From contig NZ_JBIGIC010000010.1 of NCBI RefSeq assembly GCF_043555985.1, forward strand, positions 186,001-250,000: a stretch of 64,000 nt of DNA, in the 5' to 3' direction. Below, in pieces: positions 1-8,721 of the stretch. A model generated the notes under the pieces. That model worked only from the letters and a program-made list of their open reading frames with translations, was not told the origin of the DNA and did no database searches. Origin of the DNA: Pelomonas candidula (GTDB lineage Bacteria; Pseudomonadota; Gammaproteobacteria; Burkholderiales; Burkholderiaceae_C). The translations under genes and the position numbers were made by a program. The stretch's first letter is position 1, and the number at the start of each line of letters is the position of its first letter.

Positions 1-598
1 GTCACTCGTCATCGGCGTTGGCCTCGGTCTGCTTGCAGGCTTTGTCGGGGGACGCACGGATGCGCTCATCATGCGGATTTGCGACGTGATGCTTTCTTTT
101 CCTTCCATCCTCGTCGCGTTGATGATCAGTGGCGTGGGGCGCAGCCTCTTTCCCAACGCGCCTGAAATGCTGACCTTCGCCGTGCTCGTATTGGCAATTG
201 CGCTGACGGGTTGGGTGCAGTACGCGCGCACGGTGCGAGGTTCGACACTGGTGGAGCGCAACAAGGAATACGTGCAGGCTGCACGTGTCATTGGCGTCGG
301 TTCGCAGCGCATCCTGCGCCGTCACGTGCTTCCCAATGTTCTGGGGCCTGTGCTGGTGTTGGCGACCATTCAGATCGCTGCGGCGATCATTGCCGAGGCA
401 ACGCTTTCTTTCCTTGGGGTCGGCGTGCCGCCGACGAACCCCTCATTGGGCACGTTGGTGCGCAACGGCGGTGACTATCTGTTCTCTGGCGAGTGGTGGA
501 TCTTCGCCTGGCCCAGTCTGACGCTGGTGCTCATCACGCTGAGCGTGAACCTGCTGGGTGACTGGCTGCGCGACGCGCTCAACCCTCGCCTGAGATGA
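1..598 (+). CDS. Peptide/nickel-type ABC transporter permease, DppC/OppC family (5' end outside window)
   Basis: The reading frame is open from base 2 and ends at TGA 596-598, so the N-terminus lies left of the window. The visible ~198 residues hold several hydrophobic segments and the permease EAA-type cytoplasmic loop (around the segment VQAARVIG, then RILRRHVLPN), followed by EATLSFLGVGVPP and a C-terminus ending in GDWLRDALNPRLR, all typical of DppC/OppC inner-membrane subunits. The stop overlaps the next gene's ATG by ATGA, so translation is coupled to the ATPase downstream. The family imports di- or oligopeptides, nickel or related solutes. The substrate cannot be told from this fragment because the binding-protein gene is not in view. 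Confidence 0.92.
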   Translation, partial: SLVIGVGLGLLAGFVGGRTDALIMRICDVMLSFPSILVALMISGVGRSLFPNAPEMLTFAVLVLAIALTGWVQYARTVRGSTLVERNKEYVQAARVIGVGSQRILRRHVLPNVLGPVLVLATIQIAAAIIAEATLSFLGVGVPPTNPSLGTLVRNGGDYLFSGEWWIFAWPSLTLVLITLSVNLLGDWLRDALNPRLR

Positions 599-1569
599 CT
601 GCACCGTTGCTCGAAGTCAGCCACCTGCGGGTGGAGTTCCCGACCCGCCGCGGCACGCTGCTGGCGCTGGACGACATCTCCTTCTCCATCGCGCCGGGGG
701 AGATCCTCGGCGTCGTCGGCGAGTCCGGTGCCGGCAAGTCGCTGACGGGCGCGGCCATCATCGGCCTGCTGGACCCGCCGGGCCGCATCGCCGCCGGCGA
801 GATCAGGCTGGCGGGCCGGCGCATCGACAACCTGCCTTACGAACAGATGCGCCGCGTGCGTGGCCGCGAGATCGGCGCCGTGTTCCAGGACCCGCTGACG
901 TCGCTGAACCCGCTGTACACGGTGGGCCAGCAGTTGGTCGAGACCATCGTGACGCACCTCGACCTGACGGCCGCGCAGGCGCGCGCCCGGGCCATCGAGC
1001 TGCTGGCATCCACCGGCATCCCGGCGCCCGAGGCGCGCGTGGACCAGTACCCGCACCAGTTCTCCGGCGGCATGCGCCAGCGCGTTGTCATCGCGCTGGC
1101 GCTGGCGGCCAGCCCGAAGCTCATCGTCGCCGACGAACCGACCACGGCGCTGGACGTGTCCATCCAGGCGCAGATCATTGCGCTGCTGAAGAAGGTCTGC
1201 CGGGAGCAGGGGGCGGCCGTCATGCTGGTCACGCACGACATGGGCGTCATCGCCGAGACCTGCGACCGCGTCGCCGTCATGTACGCCGGACGCATCGCCG
1301 AGATCGGCCCGGTGGCCGACGTCATCCACCGCCCGGCCCATCCCTACACGGTCGGTTTGATGGGCTCCATACCGGCCATGGACGAGGACCGCGAGCGGCT
1401 GCTGCAGATCGACGGTGCGATGCCGCGGCTGAACGCCATCCCTCCCGGTTGTGCGTTCAACCCGCGCTGCCCGCGAGTGGTGGACCGGTGCCGCATCGAC
1501 CGGCCCGAGTTGGTCGAAGTCGGTGCGACGAATGCGGCCTGCTGGCGGCCGGTGGAGGTGGCGCGATGA
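595..1569 (+). CDS. ABC transporter ATP-binding protein, DppD/OppD family
   Basis: This 324-residue ATPase energises the importer whose permease precedes it. Walker A is GESGAGKS (about residues 41-48), the signature is FSGGMRQRV (about 157-165) and Walker B is LIVADEPTTALD (about 177-188). After the core comes the oligopeptide-transporter C-terminal extension with two cysteines (PPGCAFNPRCP) that is diagnostic of the DppD/OppD/DppF/OppF group. The ATG at 595 overlaps the permease stop, which fixes the start. A 73-bp spacer carrying a short repeat separates it from the partner ATPase. Function at the level of peptide/nickel importer is secure; substrate is unknown. Confidence 0.93.
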   Translation: MTAPLLEVSHLRVEFPTRRGTLLALDDISFSIAPGEILGVVGESGAGKSLTGAAIIGLLDPPGRIAAGEIRLAGRRIDNLPYEQMRRVRGREIGAVFQDPLTSLNPLYTVGQQLVETIVTHLDLTAAQARARAIELLASTGIPAPEARVDQYPHQFSGGMRQRVVIALALAASPKLIVADEPTTALDVSIQAQIIALLKKVCREQGAAVMLVTHDMGVIAETCDRVAVMYAGRIAEIGPVADVIHRPAHPYTVGLMGSIPAMDEDRERLLQIDGAMPRLNAIPPGCAFNPRCPRVVDRCRIDRPELVEVGATNAACWRPVEVAR

Positions 1570-1579
1570 GCGCAACGCA

Positions 1580-1605
1580 GGGCCGCCCCAAGCAAGCTTG
1601 CTCCC
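1580..1605 (+). repeat. Intergenic repeat, core GGGCCGCCCCAAGCAAG (copy 1)
   Basis: The short spacer between the two ABC ATPase genes contains GGGCCGCCCCAAGCAAG followed by the palindrome-like AGCAAGCTTGCT. The same core recurs after mlaB (36064-36077, direct) and between zwf and hexR (37115-37128, inverted). All three copies are intergenic, which suits a small dispersed palindromic repeat. Its role is unknown; here it may form a structure within the operon mRNA. Confidence 0.5.
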
Positions 1606-1642
1606 GCCTGGCGGGACAGGCCGTAGGCCGAAGGGTGCAGCC

Positions 1643-2634
<992 letters not shown>

Positions 2635-2638
<4 letters not shown>

Positions 2639-2784
2639 CGTGCGGGCGCCGAGGCCGGCGCGGACGCCGTCGTGGCCGGCTGGGGCAGCGTCAGCGGGCC
2701 CTTCTGGCCGCAACCCGCAAGCGCGGTAAGGGTGATCGCGAGAGCGACGAGGCGCCCACCTACACTGACGGCAGTTCTCTTCAT
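2635..2784 (-). CDS. lptM: LptM-type small lipoprotein (49 aa)
   Basis: A 49-residue reading frame on the minus strand starts at ATG 2784-2782 (MKRTAVSVGG) and stops at TAG 2637-2635. It has a basic start, a hydrophobic stretch and the lipobox LAGC, giving a mature N-terminus CGQKGPLTLP, then an Ala/Pro/Ser-rich tail. The CGQKGPL signature is the hallmark of the YifL/LptM family, an outer-membrane lipoprotein that in E. coli assists the LPS-export complex LptDE. The start lies only 11 bases from that of the divergent cyaY, a neighbourhood known for this family in proteobacteria. lysA, its frequent downstream partner, is missing here; the ABC operon converges on it instead. Confidence 0.85.
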
Positions 2785-2795
2785 TGCCGCAGTTT

Positions 2796-3128
2796 ATGTC
2801 CCTGTCCGACGCCGAATACCACACCAAGGCCCACGTGCTGCTCGCCCGCATCGAGGCGCAGGTCGACGCCTGGCTCGAGGACGACGTGGTCGACATCGAC
2901 ACCCACCGCACTGGCGGCCTGCTGGAGCTGACCATGCCCGGCGGCAGCAAGATCGTGCTGAACACGCAGCCGCCGCTGCAGGAGATCTGGCTGGCAGCGC
3001 GCTCGGGTGGCTACCACTTCAAGTGGAACGGCTCGCAGTGGGTGGACCGCGAAGGCCAGGAGCTTCTCGCGCGGCTGTCGCGTAGCGCCAGCGAGCAGGC
3101 CGGCCAGTCGCTGGCGTTCAGCGCCTGA
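2796..3128 (+). CDS. cyaY: CyaY, bacterial frataxin (iron-sulfur cluster assembly)
   Basis: This encodes a 110-residue frataxin, which binds iron and modulates Fe-S cluster assembly on IscS/IscU in the cytoplasm. The N-terminal helix is acidic (LEDDVVDIDTH), as expected for the iron-binding ridge, and is followed by the frataxin sheet segments GGLLELTMPGGSKIVLN, QEIWLAARSGGYHFKW and W(V)DREGQELLARL. An ATG at 2796 gives the family's usual start and length; a TTG four codons earlier is in frame but unlikely. It is divergent from the lptM-like gene and converges on mrcA, with a six-base gap between stops. Confidence 0.95.
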   Translation: MSLSDAEYHTKAHVLLARIEAQVDAWLEDDVVDIDTHRTGGLLELTMPGGSKIVLNTQPPLQEIWLAARSGGYHFKWNGSQWVDREGQELLARLSRSASEQAGQSLAFSA

Positions 3129-3134
3129 TCTGCA

Positions 3135-5534
3135 TCAGCGCTTGAAGAGGTCCAGGATGGACTTCTTCTCGTCCTCGGTCGCCGCTGGCGGCGCGTTCGG
3201 CTCGTTGGCCAGTTCGCGTACGCCGGTGGTGCCGGAATACTCCTCGTAGAACCACTCGCCGTTCACGTTGATGACGCCTTCGGGCGGCGTCATTTCGTCC
3301 ACCGGCTTGTTCTTCAGCGCGAACTGCATGTACTCGATCCAGACCGGCAGGCTCAGACCGCCACCGGTCTCGCGGTCGCCCAGCTTGCGCGGCTGGTCGT
3401 AGCCGATCCAGACGATGGCGACGAGATCCTTCTGGTAGCCGGCGAACCAGGCGTCCATGGAGTCGTTGGTCGTGCCGGTCTTGCCGTAGATGTCGGGGCG
3501 CTTCAACGTGGCCTGCGCGCGCGCCGCCGTGCCGCTGCGTGTGACCTCCTGCAGCAGGCTGCTCATCATGAAGGCGTTGCGCGGCTCGATGGCGCGGGCG
3601 TCGTCGGCCAGCGTGACGGGCAGGGCCTCGTAGAGCGAGCGGCCCTGGCTGTCGGTGATGCGGGCGATGAGTTGCGGGTTGACGCGGAAGCCGCCGTTGG
3701 CGAACACCGCGTACGCCTGCGCCATCTGCATCGGCGTGACGGAGCCGGCGCCCAGCGCCATCGTCAGGTAGGCCGGGTGCTTCTCGGCGTCGAAGCCGAA
3801 GCGCGTGATCCAGTCCTGCGCGTACTTCACGCCGATGGAGTGCAGCACGCGGATGGACACCATGTTCTTGGACTTGGCCAGCGCGGTGCGCAGCGGCATC
3901 GGGCCCTCGAACTTGCCGTCGTAGTTCTTCGGCTCCCACGGCTGGCTGCCGGTCGTGCCGGCGTCGAAGAACAGCGGCGCGTCATTGACGATCGTGGCGG
4001 GCGTGAAACCCTTCTCCAGCGCCGCCGAGTAGATGAAAGGCTTGAAGCTGGAGCCCGGCTGGCGCCAAGCCTGGGTCACGTGGTTGAACTTGTTCTTGTT
4101 GTAGTCGAAGCCGCCCACCATCGCGCGCACCTGGCCGTTGTGCGGGTCCAGCGAGATGAAGGCCCCTTCGACCTCGGGCAACTGAGTGATGACCCACTCG
4201 TTGCCGTCCTTCTGCTTCGGTCCCTTGACGACGCGGATGACGGCGCCGCGGCGGATGCGGGTCTTGGGGTTGCCCTTGTCGGACAGCCCGGACGTGGCGG
4301 GCTTGAGGCCGTCGCCCGTGATCGTGATCGCGTCGCCGCTCTGCAGCACGGCGCTGACCTTCTTCGGGTCGGCGTCCAGCACGACGGCGGCCAGCAACTC
4401 GTCGTTGGCCGGGTGGTCCGCCAGCGCCTCGGCAATGCGCGCGTCCAGCGCCTTGGCGTCGCTTGGCAGGTCGGCGTAGGCCTCGGGGCCGCGGTAGACC
4501 TGGCGCTTCTCGTAGTCGAGGATGCCGCGGCGCAGTGCGCGGTAGGCCGTGTTCTGCTCGGCGCTGTTCAGCGTCAGGTAGACGTTGAGGCCGCGCGAGT
4601 AGGACTCGTCGCCGTACTGGTTGAAGATCAGCTGGCGGGCGGCTTCGGCGACGAACTCGGCGTGCGAGACCGATTCCTGGATGGGGCGGACGCGCAGCTT
4701 CTCGGCCTTGGCGGCATCGCGCTCTTCCTCGGTGATGTAGCCCGTCTCGTACATCCGCTCGATGATGTACTGCTGGCGGATGGTGGCGCGCTTGGGGTTG
4801 TTGATTGGGTTGTAGGCCGACGGTGCCTTGGGCAGGCCGGCCAGCATCGCGGCCTCGGCCACGCTGATCTTGTCCAGGGTCTTGCCGAAATAGACCTCGC
4901 TGGCCGCCGCGAAGCCATGCGCGCGGTGGCCCAGGAAGATCTGGTTCATGTAGATCTCGAGGATCTTCTCCTTGGACAGCGCCGATTCGATCTTCAGGGC
5001 GAGCAGGATCTCATAGATCTTGCGCGTGAAGGTCTTCTCGGTGGACAGGTAGAAGTTGCGAGCCACCTGCATCGTGATCGTCGACGCGCCCTGGCTGCGC
5101 GACTCGCCGACGTTGGCCAGCCCCGCGCGGATGATGCCCAGGTAGTCCACGCCGCCGTGCTGGTAGAAGCGCGCGTCCTCGATGGCCAGCACGGCGTCCT
5201 GCATGACCTTGGGGATCTGCTGGATCGGCAGGTAGCTGCGCCGCTCCTCGCCGAACTCGCCCAGCAGCACGCCATCGCTGGACAGCACGCGCATCGGCAG
5301 CTTGGGGCGGTAGTCGGTCAGGCCGCTGATGTCGGGCAGGTTGGGGTAGGCCAGCGCCAGCCCCAGGCCCAACAGCAGTGCTACCGCGGTGGCGCCGCCG
5401 GCCAGCAGGCCGAAGGCCCACAGCGCCAGACGGCCAACGCGGGCGCCGAGCGTGGCGGATCGACGTGAAGCGGGAGGGGAGCCGGCGGCTGCGGTAGACG
5501 GATTGGGCGCAGCGGGTCGAGACTTGTCGTTCAT
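3135..5534 (-). CDS. mrcA: Penicillin-binding protein 1A (bifunctional transglycosylase/transpeptidase)
   Basis: This 799-residue class A PBP polymerises and cross-links peptidoglycan at the inner-membrane outer face. After an Ala/Pro-rich cytoplasmic tail there is a membrane anchor (about 37-63), then the GT51 transglycosylase with catalytic Glu in AIEDARFYQHGG (about residue 119). The transpeptidase has the SxxK serine in GSSFKPF (about 495-498), an SKN motif in AKSKNMVS and KTG in YGKTGTTND (about 684). An insert between the domains matches the OB-like region of PBP1A. ATG 5534 is preferred over one five codons upstream. Divergent from pilM, the usual place of this gene in proteobacteria. 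Confidence 0.96.
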   Translation of the reverse strand: MNDKSRPAAPNPSTAAAGSPPASRRSATLGARVGRLALWAFGLLAGGATAVALLLGLGLALAYPNLPDISGLTDYRPKLPMRVLSSDGVLLGEFGEERRSYLPIQQIPKVMQDAVLAIEDARFYQHGGVDYLGIIRAGLANVGESRSQGASTITMQVARNFYLSTEKTFTRKIYEILLALKIESALSKEKILEIYMNQIFLGHRAHGFAAASEVYFGKTLDKISVAEAAMLAGLPKAPSAYNPINNPKRATIRQQYIIERMYETGYITEEERDAAKAEKLRVRPIQESVSHAEFVAEAARQLIFNQYGDESYSRGLNVYLTLNSAEQNTAYRALRRGILDYEKRQVYRGPEAYADLPSDAKALDARIAEALADHPANDELLAAVVLDADPKKVSAVLQSGDAITITGDGLKPATSGLSDKGNPKTRIRRGAVIRVVKGPKQKDGNEWVITQLPEVEGAFISLDPHNGQVRAMVGGFDYNKNKFNHVTQAWRQPGSSFKPFIYSAALEKGFTPATIVNDAPLFFDAGTTGSQPWEPKNYDGKFEGPMPLRTALAKSKNMVSIRVLHSIGVKYAQDWITRFGFDAEKHPAYLTMALGAGSVTPMQMAQAYAVFANGGFRVNPQLIARITDSQGRSLYEALPVTLADDARAIEPRNAFMMSSLLQEVTRSGTAARAQATLKRPDIYGKTGTTNDSMDAWFAGYQKDLVAIVWIGYDQPRKLGDRETGGGLSLPVWIEYMQFALKNKPVDEMTPPEGVINVNGEWFYEEYSGTTGVRELANEPNAPPAATEDEKKSILDLFKR

Positions 5535-5579
5535 GTGCCGGCGAAGCACGCCCGCAGGCGCGTGAGGAGGAGGCGAATG

Positions 5580-5585
5580 ATTATA
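5580..5585 (-). promoter_or_regulatory. Possible -10 box for mrcA
   Basis: Read on the minus strand these bases are TATAAT, a perfect sigma-70 -10 hexamer, 45 bases before the mrcA start. No good -35 hexamer lies at the right spacing (CCGGGC at 17 bp), so the call is tentative. Confidence 0.3.
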
Positions 5586-5667
5586 GGAAGCGGCATCCGC
5601 CCGCCCGGCATACCAGTCCTACCCCCAAAATCGTGTGGCAAACGACCGCTTCCCAGGTGTTTTGCAG

Positions 5668-5681
5668 GAGCTTGCAAGCTC
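5668..5681. promoter_or_regulatory. 14-bp perfect palindrome in the mrcA/pilM divergent region
   Basis: GAGCTTGCAAGCTC is a perfect 14-base palindrome in the 286-bp gap between divergent mrcA and pilM. It lies upstream of both candidate promoters and could be an operator, but no regulator can be named. Confidence 0.3.
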
Positions 5682-5751
5682 GGCCAATCGTGTATGTTTA
5701 GCAACGTGGCGTTACCAGCTCGCGCCGGATTTGCGTTCGGTGTCAAAGGCT

Positions 5752-5780
5752 TTGCTGCTAGCATTCAAGTAACTTATTAA
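5752..5780 (+). promoter_or_regulatory. Candidate sigma-70 promoter of the pilM operon
   Basis: TTGCTG (5752-5757) and TATTAA (5775-5780) are spaced by 17 bases in an unusually AT-rich stretch 40 bases before the pilM ATG. Both hexamers match the sigma-70 consensus at 4 of 6 positions. No other plausible promoter was seen for this operon. Confidence 0.4.
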
Positions 5781-5820
5781 TAGTCCGATACGTAACTCTG
5801 CGCATCGGCGACAAAAGGGC

Positions 5821-6900
5821 ATGGGAATACTTGACGCACTGTTGGGTCGCAAGCACCCCCCCCTGATTGGCCTGGATATCAGTTCTTCCAGCGTCAAGCT
5901 GGTGGAGCTGAGTCAGACCAAGAGCGGCGAATTCGTGCTGGAGCGTTTTGCCAGCGAGCCCTTCGAGAAGGGCTGGATCGCTGACGGTCAGATCGAGAAA
6001 TTCGACGAAGTGGCGGACGCCGTGCGTCGCGTCGTGGCACGCAGTGGCAGCAAGACCCGCGACGCCGCCTTGGCCATGCCGCAATCGGCCGTCATCACGA
6101 AGAAGATCATGCTGCCGGCCGGCCTGCGCGAGGAAGAGCTCGAGCTGCAGGTCGAGGCCGAGGCCAACCAGTACATCCCTTTCTCGCTGGACGAGGTGAG
6201 CCTGGATTTCTGCGTCATCGGCCCGAGCCCGACATCGGTGGGTGACGTCGAGGTGCTGATCGCCGCCTCTCGCAAGGACCGTGTGCAGGACCGTCAGGGC
6301 TTGGCGGAAGCAGCGGGCCTTCGCCCGGTCGTGCTGGACATCGAGTCGCACGCGTCGCGCATGGCCATGGGGCGGCTCGTCGCCGCGCTGCCCAACGAGG
6401 GCAAGGATGCGCTGGTAGCGCTGTTCGAGATCGGTGCCGATACGACCAGCCTCAAGGTGCTGCGCGACGACGAACTGCTCTACGACCGCGATCAATCCTT
6501 CGGCGGTTCGCAGCTGACGCAACTCATTTCGCGCCAGTACGGATTCTCCTTTGAGGAGGCCGAGCAGAAGAAGCTGTCCAACGACCTGCCCGATGACTAC
6601 GAGACCAGCGTGCTCAACCCCTTTGTCGACAGTCTGTCGCAGGAAATCGGCCGCGCGCTGCAGTATTTCTTCACCAGCACGCCGCACCACAAGGTGCATT
6701 ACGTGATGCTGGCCGGTGGCACCGCAACGCTGCCCGGGCTCAAGGAGCGCGTGACCGACCTGACGGGCTTTGCCTGCATGGTGGTCAACCCGTTCGAGAA
6801 CATGGGCCTGGCGTCGACGGTGCGCGAATCCAAGCTGCAGCGTGAGGCGCCGTCTTACCTGACCGCCTGCGGCCTCGCGATGCGGAGGTTCTTCCAGTGA
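5821..6900 (+). CDS. pilM: PilM, type IV pilus inner-membrane alignment ATPase-like protein
   Basis: PilM is a cytoplasmic actin/FtsA-like protein that binds the N-terminus of PilN and connects the pilus motor to the alignment complex. The 359-residue product begins with GLDISSSSVKLVEL, the first nucleotide-binding phosphate motif of the family, and carries later actin-fold motifs LFEIGADTTSLKVL and VMLAGGTATLPGL. The length equals that of typical PilM. It is first in a run of overlapping genes pilM-N-O-P-Q; a promoter-like sequence and a purine-rich AAAAGGG lie just upstream. The last bases overlap the pilN start (GTGA). Confidence 0.97.
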   Translation: MGILDALLGRKHPPLIGLDISSSSVKLVELSQTKSGEFVLERFASEPFEKGWIADGQIEKFDEVADAVRRVVARSGSKTRDAALAMPQSAVITKKIMLPAGLREEELELQVEAEANQYIPFSLDEVSLDFCVIGPSPTSVGDVEVLIAASRKDRVQDRQGLAEAAGLRPVVLDIESHASRMAMGRLVAALPNEGKDALVALFEIGADTTSLKVLRDDELLYDRDQSFGGSQLTQLISRQYGFSFEEAEQKKLSNDLPDDYETSVLNPFVDSLSQEIGRALQYFFTSTPHHKVHYVMLAGGTATLPGLKERVTDLTGFACMVVNPFENMGLASTVRESKLQREAPSYLTACGLAMRRFFQ

Positions 6901-7502
6901 TCCTGATCAACCTGCTGCCTTACCGCGAGGAAAGGCGCAAGCGGCGCAAGGCCGCGTTCTTCGCCGGCATGGGGCTGGCCGGTCTCGTCGGGGCCGGCAT
7001 TGTTGTTGCGGTCTTCCTGTTGTTGCAGGTGCTGACGCAGGAGCAGCAGTCGCGCAACCAGTACATCCAGGGCCAGATCACGCAGCTTGAGACGCAGATC
7101 AAGGACATCGCCAACCTGAAAGCCGAGATCGAGTCGCTGAAGTCGCGCCAGCGCGCCGTCGAGGACTTGCAGACCGACCGAAACACGCCGGTGCAGTTGT
7201 TGAATGACGTCGCTCGGCTGGCGCCTGAGGGGATCTACCTGACGGCCATTCGCCAGGCCGACAAGGTGGTCACGATCAACGGCATCGCTCAGACCAATGA
7301 GCGCGTCTCCGAATTCCTGCGCAATGTGTCGCGTGGATCGGAGTGGCTGGAGAAGCCCGATCTCATCGAGGTGAAGCTCGCCAACGTCAGTGCCGCCAAC
7401 TCGCGCGATCCGCGCCGGTTGCTCGACTTCTCGATGAAGGTTTCGATCAAGGCGCCCCCGCGCGATCCTGCGTCGGGTGCATCCGCCCCCAAGAAGGGCT
7501 GA
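6897..7502 (+). CDS. pilN: PilN, type IV pilus assembly inner-membrane protein
   Basis: This 201-residue protein forms with PilO the periplasmic dimer of the pilus alignment complex. Its first residues ILINLLPYREERR are the conserved PilN motif that inserts into PilM. A single membrane helix follows (about 23-46), then a periplasmic coiled coil rich in Gln/Lys/Leu (about 47-95) and the ferredoxin-like domain. The start codon is GTG at 6897, overlapping the pilM stop; the conserved N-terminal motif makes this start certain. The Pro/Ala-rich tail is ordinary. Confidence 0.96.
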   Translation: MILINLLPYREERRKRRKAAFFAGMGLAGLVGAGIVVAVFLLLQVLTQEQQSRNQYIQGQITQLETQIKDIANLKAEIESLKSRQRAVEDLQTDRNTPVQLLNDVARLAPEGIYLTAIRQADKVVTINGIAQTNERVSEFLRNVSRGSEWLEKPDLIEVKLANVSAANSRDPRRLLDFSMKVSIKAPPRDPASGASAPKKG

Positions 7503-7507
7503 TCGAT

Positions 7508-8200
7508 ATGGCTGCCTCTATGCCCAAGATCGACCTGAACGCCTGGTTTGCGGACGTTTCCGCCCAGTTCCAGGGCCTCAATCCCAAGGAGCCCGGCCAG
7601 TGGCCGCTCGCGCCCAAGCTGGCTGCTGGGTTCGCCGTGATGGTGGCCGTCATCGGCGCCGGCTACTTCTTCTGGCTGTCCGATGTGCAGTCGGGCCTCG
7701 AAGCCGAGCGTAATCGTGAGCCCCAGCTGCGCGACGACTTCCACAACAAGCTCGCCCAGGCCGTCAACCTGCCTGAACTGCGCAAGCAGAAAAGCCAGGT
7801 CGAGGAGTACGTGACCCAGCTCGAGAAGCAGTTGCCCGGCAAGGCCGAGATCGACTCGCTGCTGTCCGACATCAGCAGCGCCGGTGTCGGCCGTGGCCTG
7901 CAGTTCGAGTTGTTCCGTCCGGGACAGGTGCTGGTCAAGGACTACTACGCCGAGCTGCCGATCGCCGTGCGTGTGTCCGGCCGCTATCACGACATCGGTG
8001 CCTTTGCAGCCGATGTGTCCAACCTGTCGCGCATCGTCACGCTGCACAACCTCGTCGTCGTCGCTCCCACCGGTGCGCAGGCGGGTTCGAACGGCTTGCT
8101 CAGCATGGAGGCGACGGCGCGCACCTATCGCTATCTGGACCCGGCGGAAGTGGCCGAGCAGAAGAAGGCCGCGACCAAGGCAACGGGGGGCAAGAAATGA
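7508..8200 (+). CDS. pilO: PilO, type IV pilus assembly inner-membrane protein
   Basis: This 230-residue partner of PilN has a short cytoplasmic N-terminus, one membrane helix (about 37-57), a coiled coil (RKQKSQVEEYVTQLEKQL) and a C-terminal ferredoxin-like periplasmic domain containing YAELPIAVRVSGRYHDIGAF, the conserved PilO core. ATG 7508 follows five bases after the pilN stop; upstream in-frame ATGs lie inside pilN and are ignored. The C-terminal Lys/Ala tail overlaps the pilP start by ATGA. The protein works with PilN and PilP to link PilM to the secretin. Confidence 0.96.
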   Translation: MAASMPKIDLNAWFADVSAQFQGLNPKEPGQWPLAPKLAAGFAVMVAVIGAGYFFWLSDVQSGLEAERNREPQLRDDFHNKLAQAVNLPELRKQKSQVEEYVTQLEKQLPGKAEIDSLLSDISSAGVGRGLQFELFRPGQVLVKDYYAELPIAVRVSGRYHDIGAFAADVSNLSRIVTLHNLVVVAPTGAQAGSNGLLSMEATARTYRYLDPAEVAEQKKAATKATGGKK

Positions 8201-8721
8201 GGCGCCAGCTGATGTGCGTCGCCTTGCTGATGGCCCTGGCAGGCTGCAGCGGTGACATCGACGAACTGCGCCAGTGGATGGAGCAGCAGCGCAAGGAGGC
8301 CAAGCCTTCCGTCACGCCGCTGCTGCCGCCCAAGAAGTTCCTGCCCCAGCCCTACGAATCCGCCGCCGGCGTGGACCCCTTCAGCACGCAGAAGCTGACT
8401 GTCGCCATCCGCCAGGAGGCCGCGCAGCCCAATTCGCTGCTGACGGCCGAGATCAAGCGGCGCAAGGAGCCACTGGAAGCCTATCCGCTGGACAACATGG
8501 CCATGGTTGGCAGCCTCACGCGTGACAACCAGCGCTATGCGCTGCTCCGCGTCGACAACCTGCTTTATCAGGTCAAGGTCGGGGAACACCTGGGCCAGAA
8601 CTTCGGCAGCATCACCAAGATCACCGAAACCGAGATCACGTTGCGAGAGATCGTCCAGGACGCTGCGGGCGAATACATCGAACGCACCAGTACCCTCCAG
8701 CTACAGGAGAAGGGACGATGA
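8197..8721 (+). CDS. pilP: PilP, type IV pilus lipoprotein linking PilNO to the secretin
   Basis: This 174-residue lipoprotein has a signal peptide ending in the lipobox LAGC (Cys17), a proline-rich linker (PLLPPKKFLPQPY) and a C-terminal beta domain with the conserved segments VGSLTRDNQRYALLRVDNLLYQVKVGEHLGQNFGSI broken here only for description. PilP joins the PilN/PilO periplasmic domains to the N0 domain of PilQ. Its ATG overlaps the pilO stop and its stop overlaps the pilQ ATG, so expression is probably coupled throughout the operon. Confidence 0.95.
   Translation: MRRQLMCVALLMALAGCSGDIDELRQWMEQQRKEAKPSVTPLLPPKKFLPQPYESAAGVDPFSTQKLTVAIRQEAAQPNSLLTAEIKRRKEPLEAYPLDNMAMVGSLTRDNQRYALLRVDNLLYQVKVGEHLGQNFGSITKITETEITLREIVQDAAGEYIERTSTLQLQEKGR

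Noticed and set aside
1451..1642. N-terminal extension of the second ABC ATPase
   Set aside because: It overlaps the first ATPase gene and its 64 residues lack family similarity; ATG 1643 gives the normal length.
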